Source: JAAUTS01 sp034440395
GTDB taxonomy: Bacteria; Verrucomicrobiota; Verrucomicrobiia; Methylacidiphilales; JAAUTS01
NCBI GenBank assembly: GCA_034440395.1
Contig: JAWXBW010000041.1
Span: 1-64,000, forward strand
Direction: 5' to 3'
DNA length: 64,000 nucleotides
Below the pieces are notes generated by a model. It was given only the letters and a program-made list of their open reading frames with translations, was not told where the DNA came from and made no database searches. This document shows, one piece after another, positions 8,786 through 17,585 of the stretch (position 1 is its first letter; every line of letters starts with the position of its first letter). The translations under genes were made by a program, and so were the position numbers.

Positions 8786-9987
8786 GAATTTAAGCGAACA
8801 CCGTTAACCATAAAAAAGGACGGCTCAACGGTGGATTGAATCACAGCCTCATGGGGCTCCATCCCATCAGGTAGCGGGAAAGCCACGAGATCTGCTAAGG
8901 CTTGGGGCTTAATCACGCCTAGCAGCCCTTCACGTCCGAGAGCCTTAGCTGGGGCGGTCGTCACCATTCGTAGCCACTCTTCTGCTGTATATTGGGGATA
9001 CTCGAAGCGGGCACGACGAATCTCTTTACGTAAATCCAGTGTATCATTACTAGCAAGGCTATCTGTGCCTAGCGAGATGTTACACTTCATTTCTAATAAA
9101 CGTTCCATCGGAAATCGGGCGTGAGCGAAATAAGCATGACAACCTGGACAATGAACGACATTGAGAGGATTTTTCTCCAAAGCTTGGAAGTCATAATTTT
9201 GTAGATAGTTCATGTGAACGGTTAGGCACTTACCATTGAGAAGGCCGAAGTCCAATAAGTGGGACAGGGCGGAACCTTGTCCACAGTCTTGCATGTCACG
9301 ACCGATTCCCTTCAAGAATTCAAACATGGGTCCTTCTCCGTAAAGAAACATTTCTTGTTCCTCAATGGATTCGGCGATGTGGGTAGTGATCGGAAGATCC
9401 AACATTTCACTACAATGTTTGGCCAGCCGATAGAGCTCGATACTGGAGGTGTAAGGTGCGTGGGGACTGAGACCAAATCCACCAAGCCAGCCGGGTTGGC
9501 CTTGGAAGAAGGTGAGGGCACCCATAAGACTATCTTCCTGTCCTAAGCGGCTCCGTAAGTCCATAAGCTCTAAAAACCACCAAGTGCGAATAGGCGGCGG
9601 ATTCATTTTAAGTAAGAGATCAGGAAAAGATTCTATGTTTAAAACAGTCGTACAACCGCTATCCATAAGCATAGAAAAACCTGTTTGAATGGAAGCTAGA
9701 TAATCCTCAGGTGTGTAACTCAATTTAATGGAGTTGATTTTCTTAATCCATTCCGTGAATCCTTTTCCCCTAAAAATAGAGCCTTTAAAGCCTGTGTAAT
9801 CGAGGTGACAATGGGCATTAATCAAGCCTGGTAGGAGAACGTGACCGCCGAGATCTATCACTTCCTCGTTAGGCAATGGTTGTAGATCATGATCTATTTC
9901 TTGGATTGTATTATCTACAATACGCACAGCGGCATCACTTAGCGTGCTGCCGCTCATAGTTAAAATCTTAGAAGCTCGTATTAACAT
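8782..9987 (-). CDS. Amidohydrolase (chlorohydrolase/deaminase family)
   Basis: This is a 401-residue metal-dependent hydrolase of the amidohydrolase superfamily. The first metal motif is N-A-H-C-H-L-D-Y, followed by T-H-I-A-E-S-x-E-E (metal and substrate side), V-H-C-P-G-C-H-A-Y-F and L-G-T-D-S-L-A-S-N with the catalytic Asp. These match the subgroup containing adenosine-type and aminofutalosine deaminases, guanine deaminase and atrazine chlorohydrolase. The 'H-C-P-x-x-H-A-Y-F-x-H' form and 'G-T-D-S-L-A-S-N' make an aminofutalosine deaminase (menaquinone pathway) possible, but no other pathway gene is adjacent. Substrate not assigned. Confidence 0.82.
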   Translation of the reverse strand: MLIRASKILTMSGSTLSDAAVRIVDNTIQEIDHDLQPLPNEEVIDLGGHVLLPGLINAHCHLDYTGFKGSIFRGKGFTEWIKKINSIKLSYTPEDYLASIQTGFSMLMDSGCTTVLNIESFPDLLLKMNPPPIRTWWFLELMDLRSRLGQEDSLMGALTFFQGQPGWLGGFGLSPHAPYTSSIELYRLAKHCSEMLDLPITTHIAESIEEQEMFLYGEGPMFEFLKGIGRDMQDCGQGSALSHLLDFGLLNGKCLTVHMNYLQNYDFQALEKNPLNVVHCPGCHAYFAHARFPMERLLEMKCNISLGTDSLASNDTLDLRKEIRRARFEYPQYTAEEWLRMVTTAPAKALGREGLLGVIKPQALADLVAFPLPDGMEPHEAVIQSTVEPSFFMVNGVRLNS

Positions 9988-10033
9988 GCCTGCGTTAGCT
10001 TAGCACCAAAAGCTTAGATGCAATCTTCGAGTG

Positions 10034-10065
10034 ATTCTTATCGTCAATAACTTGACGATGGGAAT
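10034..10065. repeat. Long inverted repeat (14-bp arms, 4-base loop) between def and amidohydrolase gene
   Basis: The arms 10034-10047 and 10052-10065 pair around the loop TAAC. The inner 8 bp (ATCGTCAA/TTGACGAT) are perfect; two G-T wobbles and four more pairs follow. It lies just after the def stop in the transcript direction, so it could act as a terminator or 3' end protector, but no T-run follows on either strand. Confidence 0.6.
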
Positions 10066-10082
10066 GGTATTGAATCAGGAAG

Positions 10083-10631
10083 TTAGGACTTGGCTCGCAT
10101 TTCTTCTAACTCTTCTTTAAGCAGCTCACGATCTTTCTTATTTAAGCGGTCGATAAAGAGGACTCCATTGAGATGATCGACTTCGTGCTGCACGGCACGG
10201 CCGAGCAGACCTGCGGCGTCGAAAGACCACCGCTCACCTTGAAGGTTCGTCGTCGTCACGCTAACGCGGTAGGCGCGATTGATCTCTACACTAAGGCCAG
10301 GAAAACTAAGACAGCCTTCGGAATCGGAGTCTTTCTTTTTGGTTAGTACGACTTCAGGGTTGATTAAAATCAAAGGCATATACGCTTGCAGATCCACCTC
10401 TTTACTGTCGATCCACATTTTAGAAGGTCGTTCGATTTCTGCGGGGATTTCTATAACGGCCAGTTGCAAAGCTTGACCTACTTGTTGGGCGGCTAAGCCG
10501 ACACCATTGGCCGCGTGCATCGCATCCAGCATAGCATCGACAAGCTTTTTAATTTCCGTAGTTATTGCGGAAACTTTTTTACCAACTTTACGAAGAGCGG
10601 GGTCACCATACTGCACAATTTCCAAAACCAT
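10083..10631 (-). CDS. def: Peptide deformylase
   Basis: Removes the formyl group from the N-terminal methionine of new proteins. All three family motifs are present: G-V-G-L-A-A-Q-Q-V-G, E-G-C-L-S-F-P-G with the metal-binding Cys, and Q-H-E-V-D-H-L-N-G with the two metal His and catalytic Glu. Start: the frame can begin at a TTG (10640), but the ATG at 10631 gives the standard N-terminus 'M-V-L-E-I-V-Q-Y-G-D-P' and is preferred. No fmt gene is adjacent. Confidence 0.97.
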   Translation of the reverse strand: MVLEIVQYGDPALRKVGKKVSAITTEIKKLVDAMLDAMHAANGVGLAAQQVGQALQLAVIEIPAEIERPSKMWIDSKEVDLQAYMPLILINPEVVLTKKKDSDSEGCLSFPGLSVEINRAYRVSVTTTNLQGERWSFDAAGLLGRAVQHEVDHLNGVLFIDRLNKKDRELLKEELEEMRAKS

Positions 10632-10705
10632 AGTTTCCAAAAGATAGCGAAGGAAAGGAGATTGGGAAAAGTTTTTTTAATTAAACATCCATTCACTCTT
10701 ACGCT

Positions 10706-11446
10706 TTATTTCAGACAGCGATGAAATAATTCTAGCGTCAGATCGTAACATTGCCGAGCTAGCACGGGATTATAGCGAGCGCCTTCATCCCTCATAAAGG
10801 CGTGGGCACCATTAAACTCGTGCCATTGGAAATGTGTTCCGGCCGCATCCATTTCTGCCTGAATCAATCTACGACCTTCTAGAGAAATGTGGGGATCTTG
10901 TCGTCCCCAGATCATTAGCATCTCACCTTGTATTTCAGGGATTCGATCGAGGGTGTTATCGTCTAAGCCAAAACCTAAACTGCGTTTATGAATATCTGTC
11001 GCGTAAAAACAAGCTCCTGCTAGCACGTCCTTATTCATCGCCGCACGGAAGGCCAAGTGGCCTCCTAAGCAAATGCCCATCGCACCTAACTTACCGGTGC
11101 AATGAGGGTGTTTTGTTAAAAAGTCGAGCACGACACGTGCATCTGAGTCGTAGGCGGAAACTGGTTTGGTTATTTTTAAATCATTGCCTCGATCCGCTCC
11201 TGCGCTGTCATAAGCTAAAACAGTGCCAGCTACTTCGTATTCATGGTAAACTTCGGGAACCGCTACGAGGAAGCCATGACCTGCTAAAAAGGTGGCAGTT
11301 CTTCTGATGGGTGCCGTGACTTGGAATATTTCCGAGTAAAGCACGATCCCTGGGTAGTTTCCCGATTCTAAAGGTCGGAAAACATGCGTTCGCATGGGTC
11401 CAGTAGGTGTCGAGAGGTCAATGAATTCTGGATCGTGAAGAATCAT
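10706..11446 (-). CDS. Dienelactone hydrolase family protein
   Basis: This is an alpha/beta hydrolase of 246 residues. The nucleophile elbow is G-I-C-L-G-G, with Cys as nucleophile as in dienelactone hydrolases. The acid lies in the W-G-R-Q-D-P-H region and the catalytic His in F-N-G-A-H-A-F-M near the C-terminus. It has no signal peptide. Such enzymes open lactone or ester bonds, but the substrate cannot be told from context. The ATG at 11446 is used. Confidence 0.88.
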   Translation of the reverse strand: MILHDPEFIDLSTPTGPMRTHVFRPLESGNYPGIVLYSEIFQVTAPIRRTATFLAGHGFLVAVPEVYHEYEVAGTVLAYDSAGADRGNDLKITKPVSAYDSDARVVLDFLTKHPHCTGKLGAMGICLGGHLAFRAAMNKDVLAGACFYATDIHKRSLGFGLDDNTLDRIPEIQGEMLMIWGRQDPHISLEGRRLIQAEMDAAGTHFQWHEFNGAHAFMRDEGARYNPVLARQCYDLTLELFHRCLK

Positions 11447-11480
11447 AAATGAATGAAATAAGCACTAGTGCAAGCAAAGA

Positions 11481-12086
11481 CTAAGGCAAGACAATCGTGC
11501 GGAAAGTTAAATTGATCCGTGGTGTTTTTATTTTCTTGGATTTAGGAATACTATGTAACCAGTTAGCCTGAGTGGCACCCTTCATAACCAGAAGGCTGCC
11601 ATTTTCTAAGGTGATAGATATAAGTTTATTTGTATTCTTATGCTTAAAATAAAATTTTCGCTCAGCTCCGAAACTGATGGAGGCGATAACATTTTCTTTA
11701 CCTAAGCATTTTTCATCATCACTATGCCAGCCCATTCCCTCGCTGCCGTCGTGGTAGAGATTTAGTAAGCACGAATTATAAAAGCTGCCGGTTTGCTTTT
11801 CTGCTAAAGCCTTGATCTGCGCTAACTCAGGGGTCCAAATCTGAGCGTGTTTTGTTGAGCCAGAATAGGTGTAGGAATAATCCGCATCACCGTACCAAGC
11901 CACTTTCCGAGCCATCACGATCCGCTTCCCGAAGAGCACTACTTCATCATGAGCCCAAGGTATTGATTGGAAAAGTGTGTGATAAAATTTAGTAGAATTC
12001 TGTTCTGAAAGGATCGGTCCGTGATAATTGACCAGCCCGTCACAAGGCAATAAATTAAAATCAGGCTGAGGTTGAAACAATTCCAT
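11481..12086 (-). CDS. AlkB-like 2-oxoglutarate/Fe(II) dioxygenase (ALKBH2/3 type)
   Basis: Likely repairs alkylated bases such as 1-methyladenine and 3-methylcytosine by oxidative demethylation. The iron ligands are His121 and Asp123 (W-H-S-D-D) and His178 (L-H-S-I-P); the 2-oxoglutarate pair is Arg190 and Arg196 (R-I-N-L-T-F-R). The preceding N-L-Y-x-D-G-x-x-x-M-G-W-H segment is typical of ALKBH2/3-like bacterial proteins rather than the E. coli AlkB subgroup. Length 201. No ada or DNA-glycosylase gene is adjacent. Confidence 0.9.
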   Translation of the reverse strand: MELFQPQPDFNLLPCDGLVNYHGPILSEQNSTKFYHTLFQSIPWAHDEVVLFGKRIVMARKVAWYGDADYSYTYSGSTKHAQIWTPELAQIKALAEKQTGSFYNSCLLNLYHDGSEGMGWHSDDEKCLGKENVIASISFGAERKFYFKHKNTNKLISITLENGSLLVMKGATQANWLHSIPKSKKIKTPRINLTFRTIVLP

Positions 12087-12295
12087 GGATTACAAGAAAA
12101 TAGCACGGCAGCGGAGCAGTTCACATTGATATTCTGTCGGATTTCTTATTGTTGTAAATTACACTAGAGAAACTGCCTTTCCGTTCCGCCCATAAGTCCT
12201 CTTGGCCTTATTCGTCGCATTTCTCCTCGCTAAAGCGGGACGAGCATAGCGTAGTAGAAATCCCCGTTACATTGGTCTATGTAATAGTGTTATAT

Positions 12296-12952
12296 TTAAT
12301 AACTGATCCCCGGTGGTTCCAGTGCGGTGCAGACTTGTTCGGCGTAGTGGGTAGGGTCGGATGCTTTGAGGAGGCCAGAAACGATGACCACGCGCTGGGC
12401 TCCGGCTTCTTTTAGTTGAGCGACATTTTCTAGTTTGATTCCACCTATGCAGAAATGGGGGATGTGGATGAGCTGGGTCATGGATGCGATATCAGCGATG
12501 CCGATGGGTTTGTAAGCAGGCTTGGTCGGCGTGGCGAAGAGAGGGCCAAAGCCGATGTAGTCTGCGCCTTCCTCTTGGGCATCTTGGGCTTGGGCAAGGG
12601 AGTGGGTGGATTTTCCAATAATTTTTCCGCCAGAACGTTTGCGGGCTTCGGCGACGCTGAGATCGTCTTGGCCGATGTGACAGATGTCGGCTCCGACGGC
12701 TAGGGCAATTTCAGGGTAGTCGTTGATGACAAAGGGAGTTTGGGTTTCGGCAAGGAGAGGTTGGAGTTTTTTAGCCCACGATTCTATCTCTGTTTGATTA
12801 GAGTTTTTAGCGCGGAGTTGGATGATGCTGACGCCTCCTTTAATTAGTTGGCTGGCCAGAATAGGCCAGTACTCTGGATCGGAATAGCCTGTGTCGAGTA
12901 TAGCGTAGAGGCGGGCGGCGCGGAGTTTAGCGGTTATTTCTGAATGGGTCAT
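12296..12952 (-). CDS. thiE: Thiamine-phosphate synthase
   Basis: Joins HMP-pyrophosphate and thiazole phosphate to make thiamine phosphate. The TIM-barrel motifs are visible: I-I-Q-L-R-A-K near residue 44, V-I-N-D-Y at the Mg/pyrophosphate site, C-H-I-G-Q-D-D-L (usually V-H-L-G-Q), G-K-S-T-H-S, G-P-L-F-A-T-P-T-K and the phosphate loop F-C-I-G-G-I. Length 218 is normal. It lies 24 bases after the accC stop on the same strand. No TPP riboswitch is recognisable and no other thi gene is in the window. Confidence 0.95.
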   Translation of the reverse strand: MTHSEITAKLRAARLYAILDTGYSDPEYWPILASQLIKGGVSIIQLRAKNSNQTEIESWAKKLQPLLAETQTPFVINDYPEIALAVGADICHIGQDDLSVAEARKRSGGKIIGKSTHSLAQAQDAQEEGADYIGFGPLFATPTKPAYKPIGIADIASMTQLIHIPHFCIGGIKLENVAQLKEAGAQRVVIVSGLLKASDPTHYAEQVCTALEPPGISY

Positions 12953-12976
12953 GGTAATTCCATGAGGAGGGATTAC

Positions 12977-14353
12977 TTACTTTAAGTCGTATTGAGGCAT
13001 CAATTGTGCCCGTTGATCCATGAGATTTTGGACGAAGGAGGTGGAGTATTTACCGCGACGAAACTCGACATCTTTTAGAATCAGTTGTCCCAGAGGGATG
13101 GTGGTGCGGATGCCGCGAATGATGGTTTCGTCGAGGGCGCGGGTCATGCGGTCGAGAGCCGTTTTCCGATCACGGCCAATGGCAATGATTTTCCCGATCA
13201 TGGAGTCATAATAAGGCGGGATGCTGTAGCCGCCGTAAACGTGGGAATCCACTCGTATGCCATGCCCACCAGGAGCGTAGTAGAGGTCGATCTTACCTGG
13301 TGAGGGCTGGAAGTTATTAAAGGGATCTTCAGCGTTCACCCGGAATTCGATGGCGTGGCGCAGGGGTTTGAGGTTATCAAAATCTTTACCTAGAGGTTCG
13401 CCTGCCGCAATGCGGATTTGTTCTTTAACCAGATCGACTCCATAGACTTCTTCCGTCACGGGGTGTTCGACTTGGATGCGAGTATTCATTTCCATGAAAT
13501 AGTAGTTACCAGCGTCATCCATAAGAAATTCTAGGGTGCCGGCGTTGACGTAGTTAACGGATTCGGCGAGCTTAATAGCTGCGCGCCCCATTTTCTTGCG
13601 AAGGTCTGCGGTGAGGAGGGGAGAGGGGGATTCTTCGAGAAGTTTTTGGTTGCGGCGTTGGATAGAGCAATCACGTTCGCCGACGTGTACGATTTTGCCT
13701 TTGGTGTCGGCCATGATTTGGAACTCAATGTGATGCGGGTTGATGATGAGTTTCTCCATGTAAACGGAGGGGTTGCCGAAAGCTTTTTCTGCTTCCATGC
13801 GGGCAGCGTGGAAGCCTTGGACGAGACTAACGTCATTATGGGCAGGACGCATGCCTTTACCACCGCCACCGGCTACGGCTTTAATCATGACAGGGTAGCC
13901 AATTTTCTTGGCAACCCGGATGGCTTCTTGCTCAGTTTCTACGGGGCCGTCACTGCCAGGGGTGATGGGGACGCCTGCCTTACGTGCGGTGTCACGTGCG
14001 ATAGCTTTATCTCCCATGCGGCGGATGGAATCGGCGGAGGGGCCAATAAATTTAATATGGCAACTCTCGCAAACCTCGGCAAAGTGCGCTTTTTCAGACA
14101 GGAATCCATAGCCAGGGTGAATAGCATCAACATCCGCAATTTCTGCGGCACTAATGATACGGTCGATCTTAAGATAGCTCTCATTGCTGGGGGCTTTACC
14201 GATGCAGATGGCTTCATCTGCTAGCTGGACGTGGAGGGAATCTTGATCGGCCTCAGAATAGACAGCAACTGAGTGAACGCCCAATTCTTTGCAGGCTCGG
14301 ATGATGCGGAGGGCGATTTCCCCACGGTTGGCGATTAGGACTTTTTCAAACAT
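12977..14353 (-). CDS. accC: Acetyl-CoA carboxylase, biotin carboxylase subunit
   Basis: The ATP-dependent biotin carboxylase of acetyl-CoA carboxylase (first step of fatty acid synthesis). The N-terminus 'F-E-K-V-L-I-A-N-R-G-E-I-A-L-R' is canonical. The ATP-grasp glycine loop G-G-G-G-K-G-M, E-x-G-D-C-S-I-Q-R-R-N-Q-K and M-E-M-N-T-R-I-Q-V-E-H are all intact. 458 residues, full length. It is transcribed after accB, with 47 bases between them; accA and accD are not in the window. Confidence 0.98.
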   Translation of the reverse strand: MFEKVLIANRGEIALRIIRACKELGVHSVAVYSEADQDSLHVQLADEAICIGKAPSNESYLKIDRIISAAEIADVDAIHPGYGFLSEKAHFAEVCESCHIKFIGPSADSIRRMGDKAIARDTARKAGVPITPGSDGPVETEQEAIRVAKKIGYPVMIKAVAGGGGKGMRPAHNDVSLVQGFHAARMEAEKAFGNPSVYMEKLIINPHHIEFQIMADTKGKIVHVGERDCSIQRRNQKLLEESPSPLLTADLRKKMGRAAIKLAESVNYVNAGTLEFLMDDAGNYYFMEMNTRIQVEHPVTEEVYGVDLVKEQIRIAAGEPLGKDFDNLKPLRHAIEFRVNAEDPFNNFQPSPGKIDLYYAPGGHGIRVDSHVYGGYSIPPYYDSMIGKIIAIGRDRKTALDRMTRALDETIIRGIRTTIPLGQLILKDVEFRRGKYSTSFVQNLMDQRAQLMPQYDLK

Positions 14354-14400
14354 AGCGGGCGAGGGGTGTAGAGAGAAGGTGAGTGGGCGGGGAATAAGAC

Positions 14401-14862
14401 TTAGAGAGGCTTAATGCGGAAGAGCGGTTGGCCAAATTCCACTGGTTTACCGCTTTCTCCTAAGACTTCCGTAATAATTCCGCTCATTTCAGCTTTAATT
14501 TCGTTCATGACTTTCATGGCTTCGATGATGCAAATGACGCTCTCTTCGTTGACCTGAGTGCCCACAACGGCGTAGGGGGAGGAGTCGGGGGAAGGGGAGC
14601 CGTAGAAAGTGCCGACCATCGGGGAATTGATGGAGGGTAGGCTGATCTTCGGGGCGGAATCAGCCACATGAGCGGCTGGACTAGGCTGAAGGTAGGTCGG
14701 AGCATGGGCTATGGTTGGTACGGGAGCCTGCATGGTGTATTGAGGAGTGCCTTGCCCATCTTTACAAATACGAATCTTAAACTGGCCTTTCTCCAATTCA
14801 AACTCTGTTAACCCGTTCTTTGTCATCAAGTCGATGACCGTTTTAATTTCTTTTAAGTCCAT
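14401..14862 (-). CDS. accB: Biotin carboxyl carrier protein of acetyl-CoA carboxylase
   Basis: Carries biotin between the carboxylase and transferase partners. 153 residues: an N-terminal helical segment, a Pro/Ala-rich linker (about residues 38-78), then the lipoyl/biotinyl domain with E-A-M-K-V-M, whose Lys117 is the biotinylation site, and the thumb-like 'G-T-F-Y-x-S-P-S-P' segment. accC follows directly, the common accB-accC operon. Confidence 0.97.
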   Translation of the reverse strand: MDLKEIKTVIDLMTKNGLTEFELEKGQFKIRICKDGQGTPQYTMQAPVPTIAHAPTYLQPSPAAHVADSAPKISLPSINSPMVGTFYGSPSPDSSPYAVVGTQVNEESVICIIEAMKVMNEIKAEMSGIITEVLGESGKPVEFGQPLFRIKPL

Positions 14863-14943
14863 AAAATGATTAGATTGAAAGAATATATTCTAAGAAAACA
14901 AGGGATTCGTCAATGGATTAAAGCTTTATCGTTAATTACCAGA

Positions 14944-15795
14944 TTAATTAGTAAGTAAGCCGCTCATGCGCAAGGAACAGCGTTCTAAGGCTAGATTTTG
15001 CTCGAGATTCCGGCCTAGGCCATGGCGTAATTCTTCAAGACCTTCGCAACAAGTAATGGCTGAGGCCTTATTTGCTACGGTGTCGGCACGCCTCCAAACA
15101 GCACGAATCAGCATCTCAATCGTTTGATCCCGCGTCACCAAGTATTCCGCTTCGAGCATGGCATCAACACCTTCTAATTCCTCTTTTATTCGAGCCTTAA
15201 AACGTTGCTCGACGTCTTCCCGACATACCCGCCAGATTTCGGCCAAAAGAACGGCGCGGCGGTAGGCCATATCGGCAGGTTTACCTTGAACGGCAAGCCA
15301 GTCATTAATCCAGGGCTGGTCAAGATCCGGTGTTGAATCCGCACTGGATTCTAAAGCTAGGCAAAGGCAGCGGGAACGTATGGTAGGCAAGAGTTGCTCT
15401 GGACTAATACTCAACAAAAAAATGATGGAGTTAGCGGGAGGCTCTTCAAGTGTTTTTAGGAAAGCGTTAGCAGCCTCTGCTTGGCCTAGGCACATGCGAT
15501 CAGCGGCTACGATGCAAGCAATCTTCACCCCACCATGACGAGCTTTAAGCTGTAGCTCATGTTCCAGCTTACGTATTTGGTCGATGGTTAAACGGCGTGA
15601 TTTAGATTCGGGTCGAATGACGTGCTTATCCGCATGTTCCACATCAGATGTGCCGAGTAGGTGCGAGCAGATTTCGTGAAAGAGGGTCTCTAATTGGGGT
15701 AAGGAATCTCCTGTTAAAAGATAGGCATGAGCCAGTCGTTTTTCTTGGGAGGATTGACGGAGGCGTTCTTTAATCCACGAGGCTGGGAAAGGCAT
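14944..15795 (-). CDS. holB: DNA polymerase III delta' subunit-like clamp-loader protein
   Basis: An AAA+ clamp-loader subunit. The usual opening R-L-A-H-A-Y-L-L-T-G is present, but the P-loop G-P-x-G-x-G-K is replaced by G-D-S-L-P-Q, so it should not bind ATP, as known for delta' subunits; the zinc cysteines are also absent. The E-A-A-N-A-F-L-K-T-L-E-E-P-P and T-I-R-S-R-C motifs (sensor/arginine region) are intact. The ATG at 15795 has AAGGAG 8 bases upstream, which settles the start against the longer frame (15828). It overlaps the end of tmk by 26 bases. Confidence 0.85.
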   Translation of the reverse strand: MPFPASWIKERLRQSSQEKRLAHAYLLTGDSLPQLETLFHEICSHLLGTSDVEHADKHVIRPESKSRRLTIDQIRKLEHELQLKARHGGVKIACIVAADRMCLGQAEAANAFLKTLEEPPANSIIFLLSISPEQLLPTIRSRCLCLALESSADSTPDLDQPWINDWLAVQGKPADMAYRRAVLLAEIWRVCREDVEQRFKARIKEELEGVDAMLEAEYLVTRDQTIEMLIRAVWRRADTVANKASAITCCEGLEELRHGLGRNLEQNLALERCSLRMSGLLTN

Positions 15796-16417
15796 AGGTA
15801 AGCTCCTTAAGGATAGAAAGGAAGACACTTTCGCGTGAACCTGTGGCAGGAATCAACTTCATGCGATCAGGAGTTTTCAGGACCAAACGCTGGTAGCCCT
15901 CGGCCACGGCTTGGTAAAAAGCGAGGGGCTCACTTTCCATGCGATCCATTTTTTCTTCGGTGCGCGCCCGCTCCAGCATTCGCGCTCTGGCTAACTCTGG
16001 TTCCAGATCCAGCACGAAAGTCAGGCTCGGGAGGCATGAGCCCACGACGAAATGGTTGATGGCGGCGACCTGGTTGGCGTCTAGTTGGCGAGCTAAACCT
16101 TGGTAAACTGTAGTGGAATCCATAAAACGGTCGCAAATCACCCATGACCCAGCCGCCAGCGCGGGCAGGATTTTCTTCCGCACCAGCTCCGCCCTACTTG
16201 CTGCGAAAAGAAGCAGCTCGGACTCAGGCTCCATGCCTTGACCAGCGGGATTATGCTTCACCAGATCTCGCACACATTCCCCTAAGGGGGTTCCGCCTGG
16301 CTCCCGCAGACAGATCACGTGATGCCCGCGCTCAGTCAGCCATTGGTTGAGAAACTGGATTTGGGTACTTTTACCGCAGCCCTCGGAACCTTCAAAAGAT
16401 AGGAAGCGTGGTTTCAC
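15770..16417 (-). CDS. tmk: Thymidylate kinase
   Basis: Phosphorylates dTMP to dTDP. The P-loop is F-E-G-S-E-G-C-G-K-S-T, followed by the D-R/P-G-G region R-E-P-G-G-T-P-L-G and D-R-F-M-D-S-T-T-V-Y-Q-G. The frame extends to 16510, but that overlaps ispF; the GTG at 16417 starts just before the first beta strand (V-K-P-R-F-L-S-F-E-G) and 20 bases after the ispF stop, so it is chosen although no good ribosome site is visible. The tmk-holB pair is a common gene order. Confidence 0.93.
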   Translation of the reverse strand: MKPRFLSFEGSEGCGKSTQIQFLNQWLTERGHHVICLREPGGTPLGECVRDLVKHNPAGQGMEPESELLLFAASRAELVRKKILPALAAGSWVICDRFMDSTTVYQGLARQLDANQVAAINHFVVGSCLPSLTFVLDLEPELARARMLERARTEEKMDRMESEPLAFYQAVAEGYQRLVLKTPDRMKLIPATGSRESVFLSILKELTYAFPSLVD

Positions 16418-16436
16418 TCGGAGAAATTCTAAAAAA

Positions 16437-16913
16437 TTAAGGAGTCTCCACGCTCGCCACAGCCATGGCAGCGATGCCTTCTTTACGGCCAACAAAACCC
16501 ATTGTCTCATTTGTCGTGGCCTTAATGCCGACTTGATCTAGGCGTATCATGAGAGCCTCTGCAATTACCGCCTTCATGGCTTTAATATGGGGATTAATCT
16601 TAGGGGCTTCGCAGACGAGGGTAGCATCAATATTATTTATGGTCACTTTCATCCCGCGAAGCAGCTCACGGATTTGTTCCAGAAAAATCTTACTTGGAAC
16701 ATCTTTCCAGCGAGGATCGGTGTTAGGAAAATGGTAACCAATGTCGGGCTGACCAACGGCACCCAATAAAGCATCCGCAATGGCGTGGATGAGAGCGTCG
16801 GCGTCTGAATGTCCATCAAGGCCAACGGGGTGGGGGATTTCCACCCCACCTAAAATACATTTCCTGCCCTCTACTAATTGATGCACGTCATAGCCTATTC
16901 CTACTCGATTCAT
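16437..16913 (-). CDS. ispF: 2-C-methyl-D-erythritol 2,4-cyclodiphosphate synthase
   Basis: Cyclises CDP-ME-2-phosphate in the MEP isoprenoid pathway. 158 residues with the zinc motif G-Y-D-V-H near the N-terminus, G-H-S-D-A-D-A-L-I-H-A, and D-I-G-Y-H-F-P. The C-terminal part with A-T-T-N-E is intact. It is upstream of tmk in the same operon. It links to the polyprenyl synthase at 60402, which uses the pathway product. Confidence 0.97.
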   Translation of the reverse strand: MNRVGIGYDVHQLVEGRKCILGGVEIPHPVGLDGHSDADALIHAIADALLGAVGQPDIGYHFPNTDPRWKDVPSKIFLEQIRELLRGMKVTINNIDATLVCEAPKINPHIKAMKAVIAEALMIRLDQVGIKATTNETMGFVGRKEGIAAMAVASVETP

Positions 16914-16955
16914 GATGGTAACATAGGCCGTGAAGTTCCAGAGCCAATCAAATTC

Positions 16956-17558
16956 TTAAGCCGCTACGTAAGGTAAGCTTGCAGCGACCTGATCGACTTT
17001 GTTGTTACCTTCCAGTAATTCCGCAATGGGATCCCAATGACCGCTAACTAAAACCTGACGCGCACTCTCACGGATTTCGCAGGGGAAGGTTTTTCCACCG
17101 GCCTGAATTTTTTTTGTTTCCAGATCAATAGTGATTTCCGTCTCAGGCTTAGTTTGAACAATTTCCTGCAAGGATTGACGATCGGCCTTGCTTACGGTGA
17201 GGCAAGGCATGCTCAACGTGGTTGAATTACCGAAAAAGATTTCCGCAAAACCTTCCGCAATAACGGCACGAATGCCAAAACGGTAAATGGCTTGAGGCGC
17301 ATGTTCCCGAGAAGAACCACATCCAAAATTATTGCCAGTAATTAGAATCTTAGCTCCCTTATAGTTGACGTCATTAAGCGTATGCTTCTTAGGCGACTTA
17401 TCTTCATTGAATCGAACGTCGTAAAACATAAATTCGCCTAACCCATCAAAGGTGACGCATTTCATGAAGCGGGCGGGAATAATGCGGTCGGTGTCGATGT
17501 CGTCTCCCGTAACGGGGACGCCTGTTCCTTTGACTTGCTTGATTTGTTCGAGTGCCAT
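16956..17558 (-). CDS. leuD: 3-isopropylmalate dehydratase small subunit
   Basis: Swivel-domain subunit of isopropylmalate isomerase in leucine synthesis. 200 residues with T-D-R-I-I-P-A-R near the N-terminus and G-N-N-F-G-C-G-S-S-R-E-H-A-P, which binds substrate, and the following A-V-I-A-E-G-F-A-E-I-F. It is transcribed after leuC, with 27 bases between them. leuA and leuB are not in the window. Confidence 0.97.
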   Translation of the reverse strand: MALEQIKQVKGTGVPVTGDDIDTDRIIPARFMKCVTFDGLGEFMFYDVRFNEDKSPKKHTLNDVNYKGAKILITGNNFGCGSSREHAPQAIYRFGIRAVIAEGFAEIFFGNSTTLSMPCLTVSKADRQSLQEIVQTKPETEITIDLETKKIQAGGKTFPCEIRESARQVLVSGHWDPIAELLEGNNKVDQVAASLPYVAA

Positions 17559-17585
17559 AGAGTAAATAAAGTTTATTGTTTAATT

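Noticed and set aside
12222..12240. Possible small hairpin between the AlkB-like gene and thiE
   Set aside because: Only about five base pairs with a wobble around a short loop; not followed by a T-run. The 209-base gap shows nothing else.
13646..14224. A 192-codon plus-strand frame opposite accC
   Set aside because: Shadow of accC; the protein has no recognisable features, and accC is unmistakable on the other strand.
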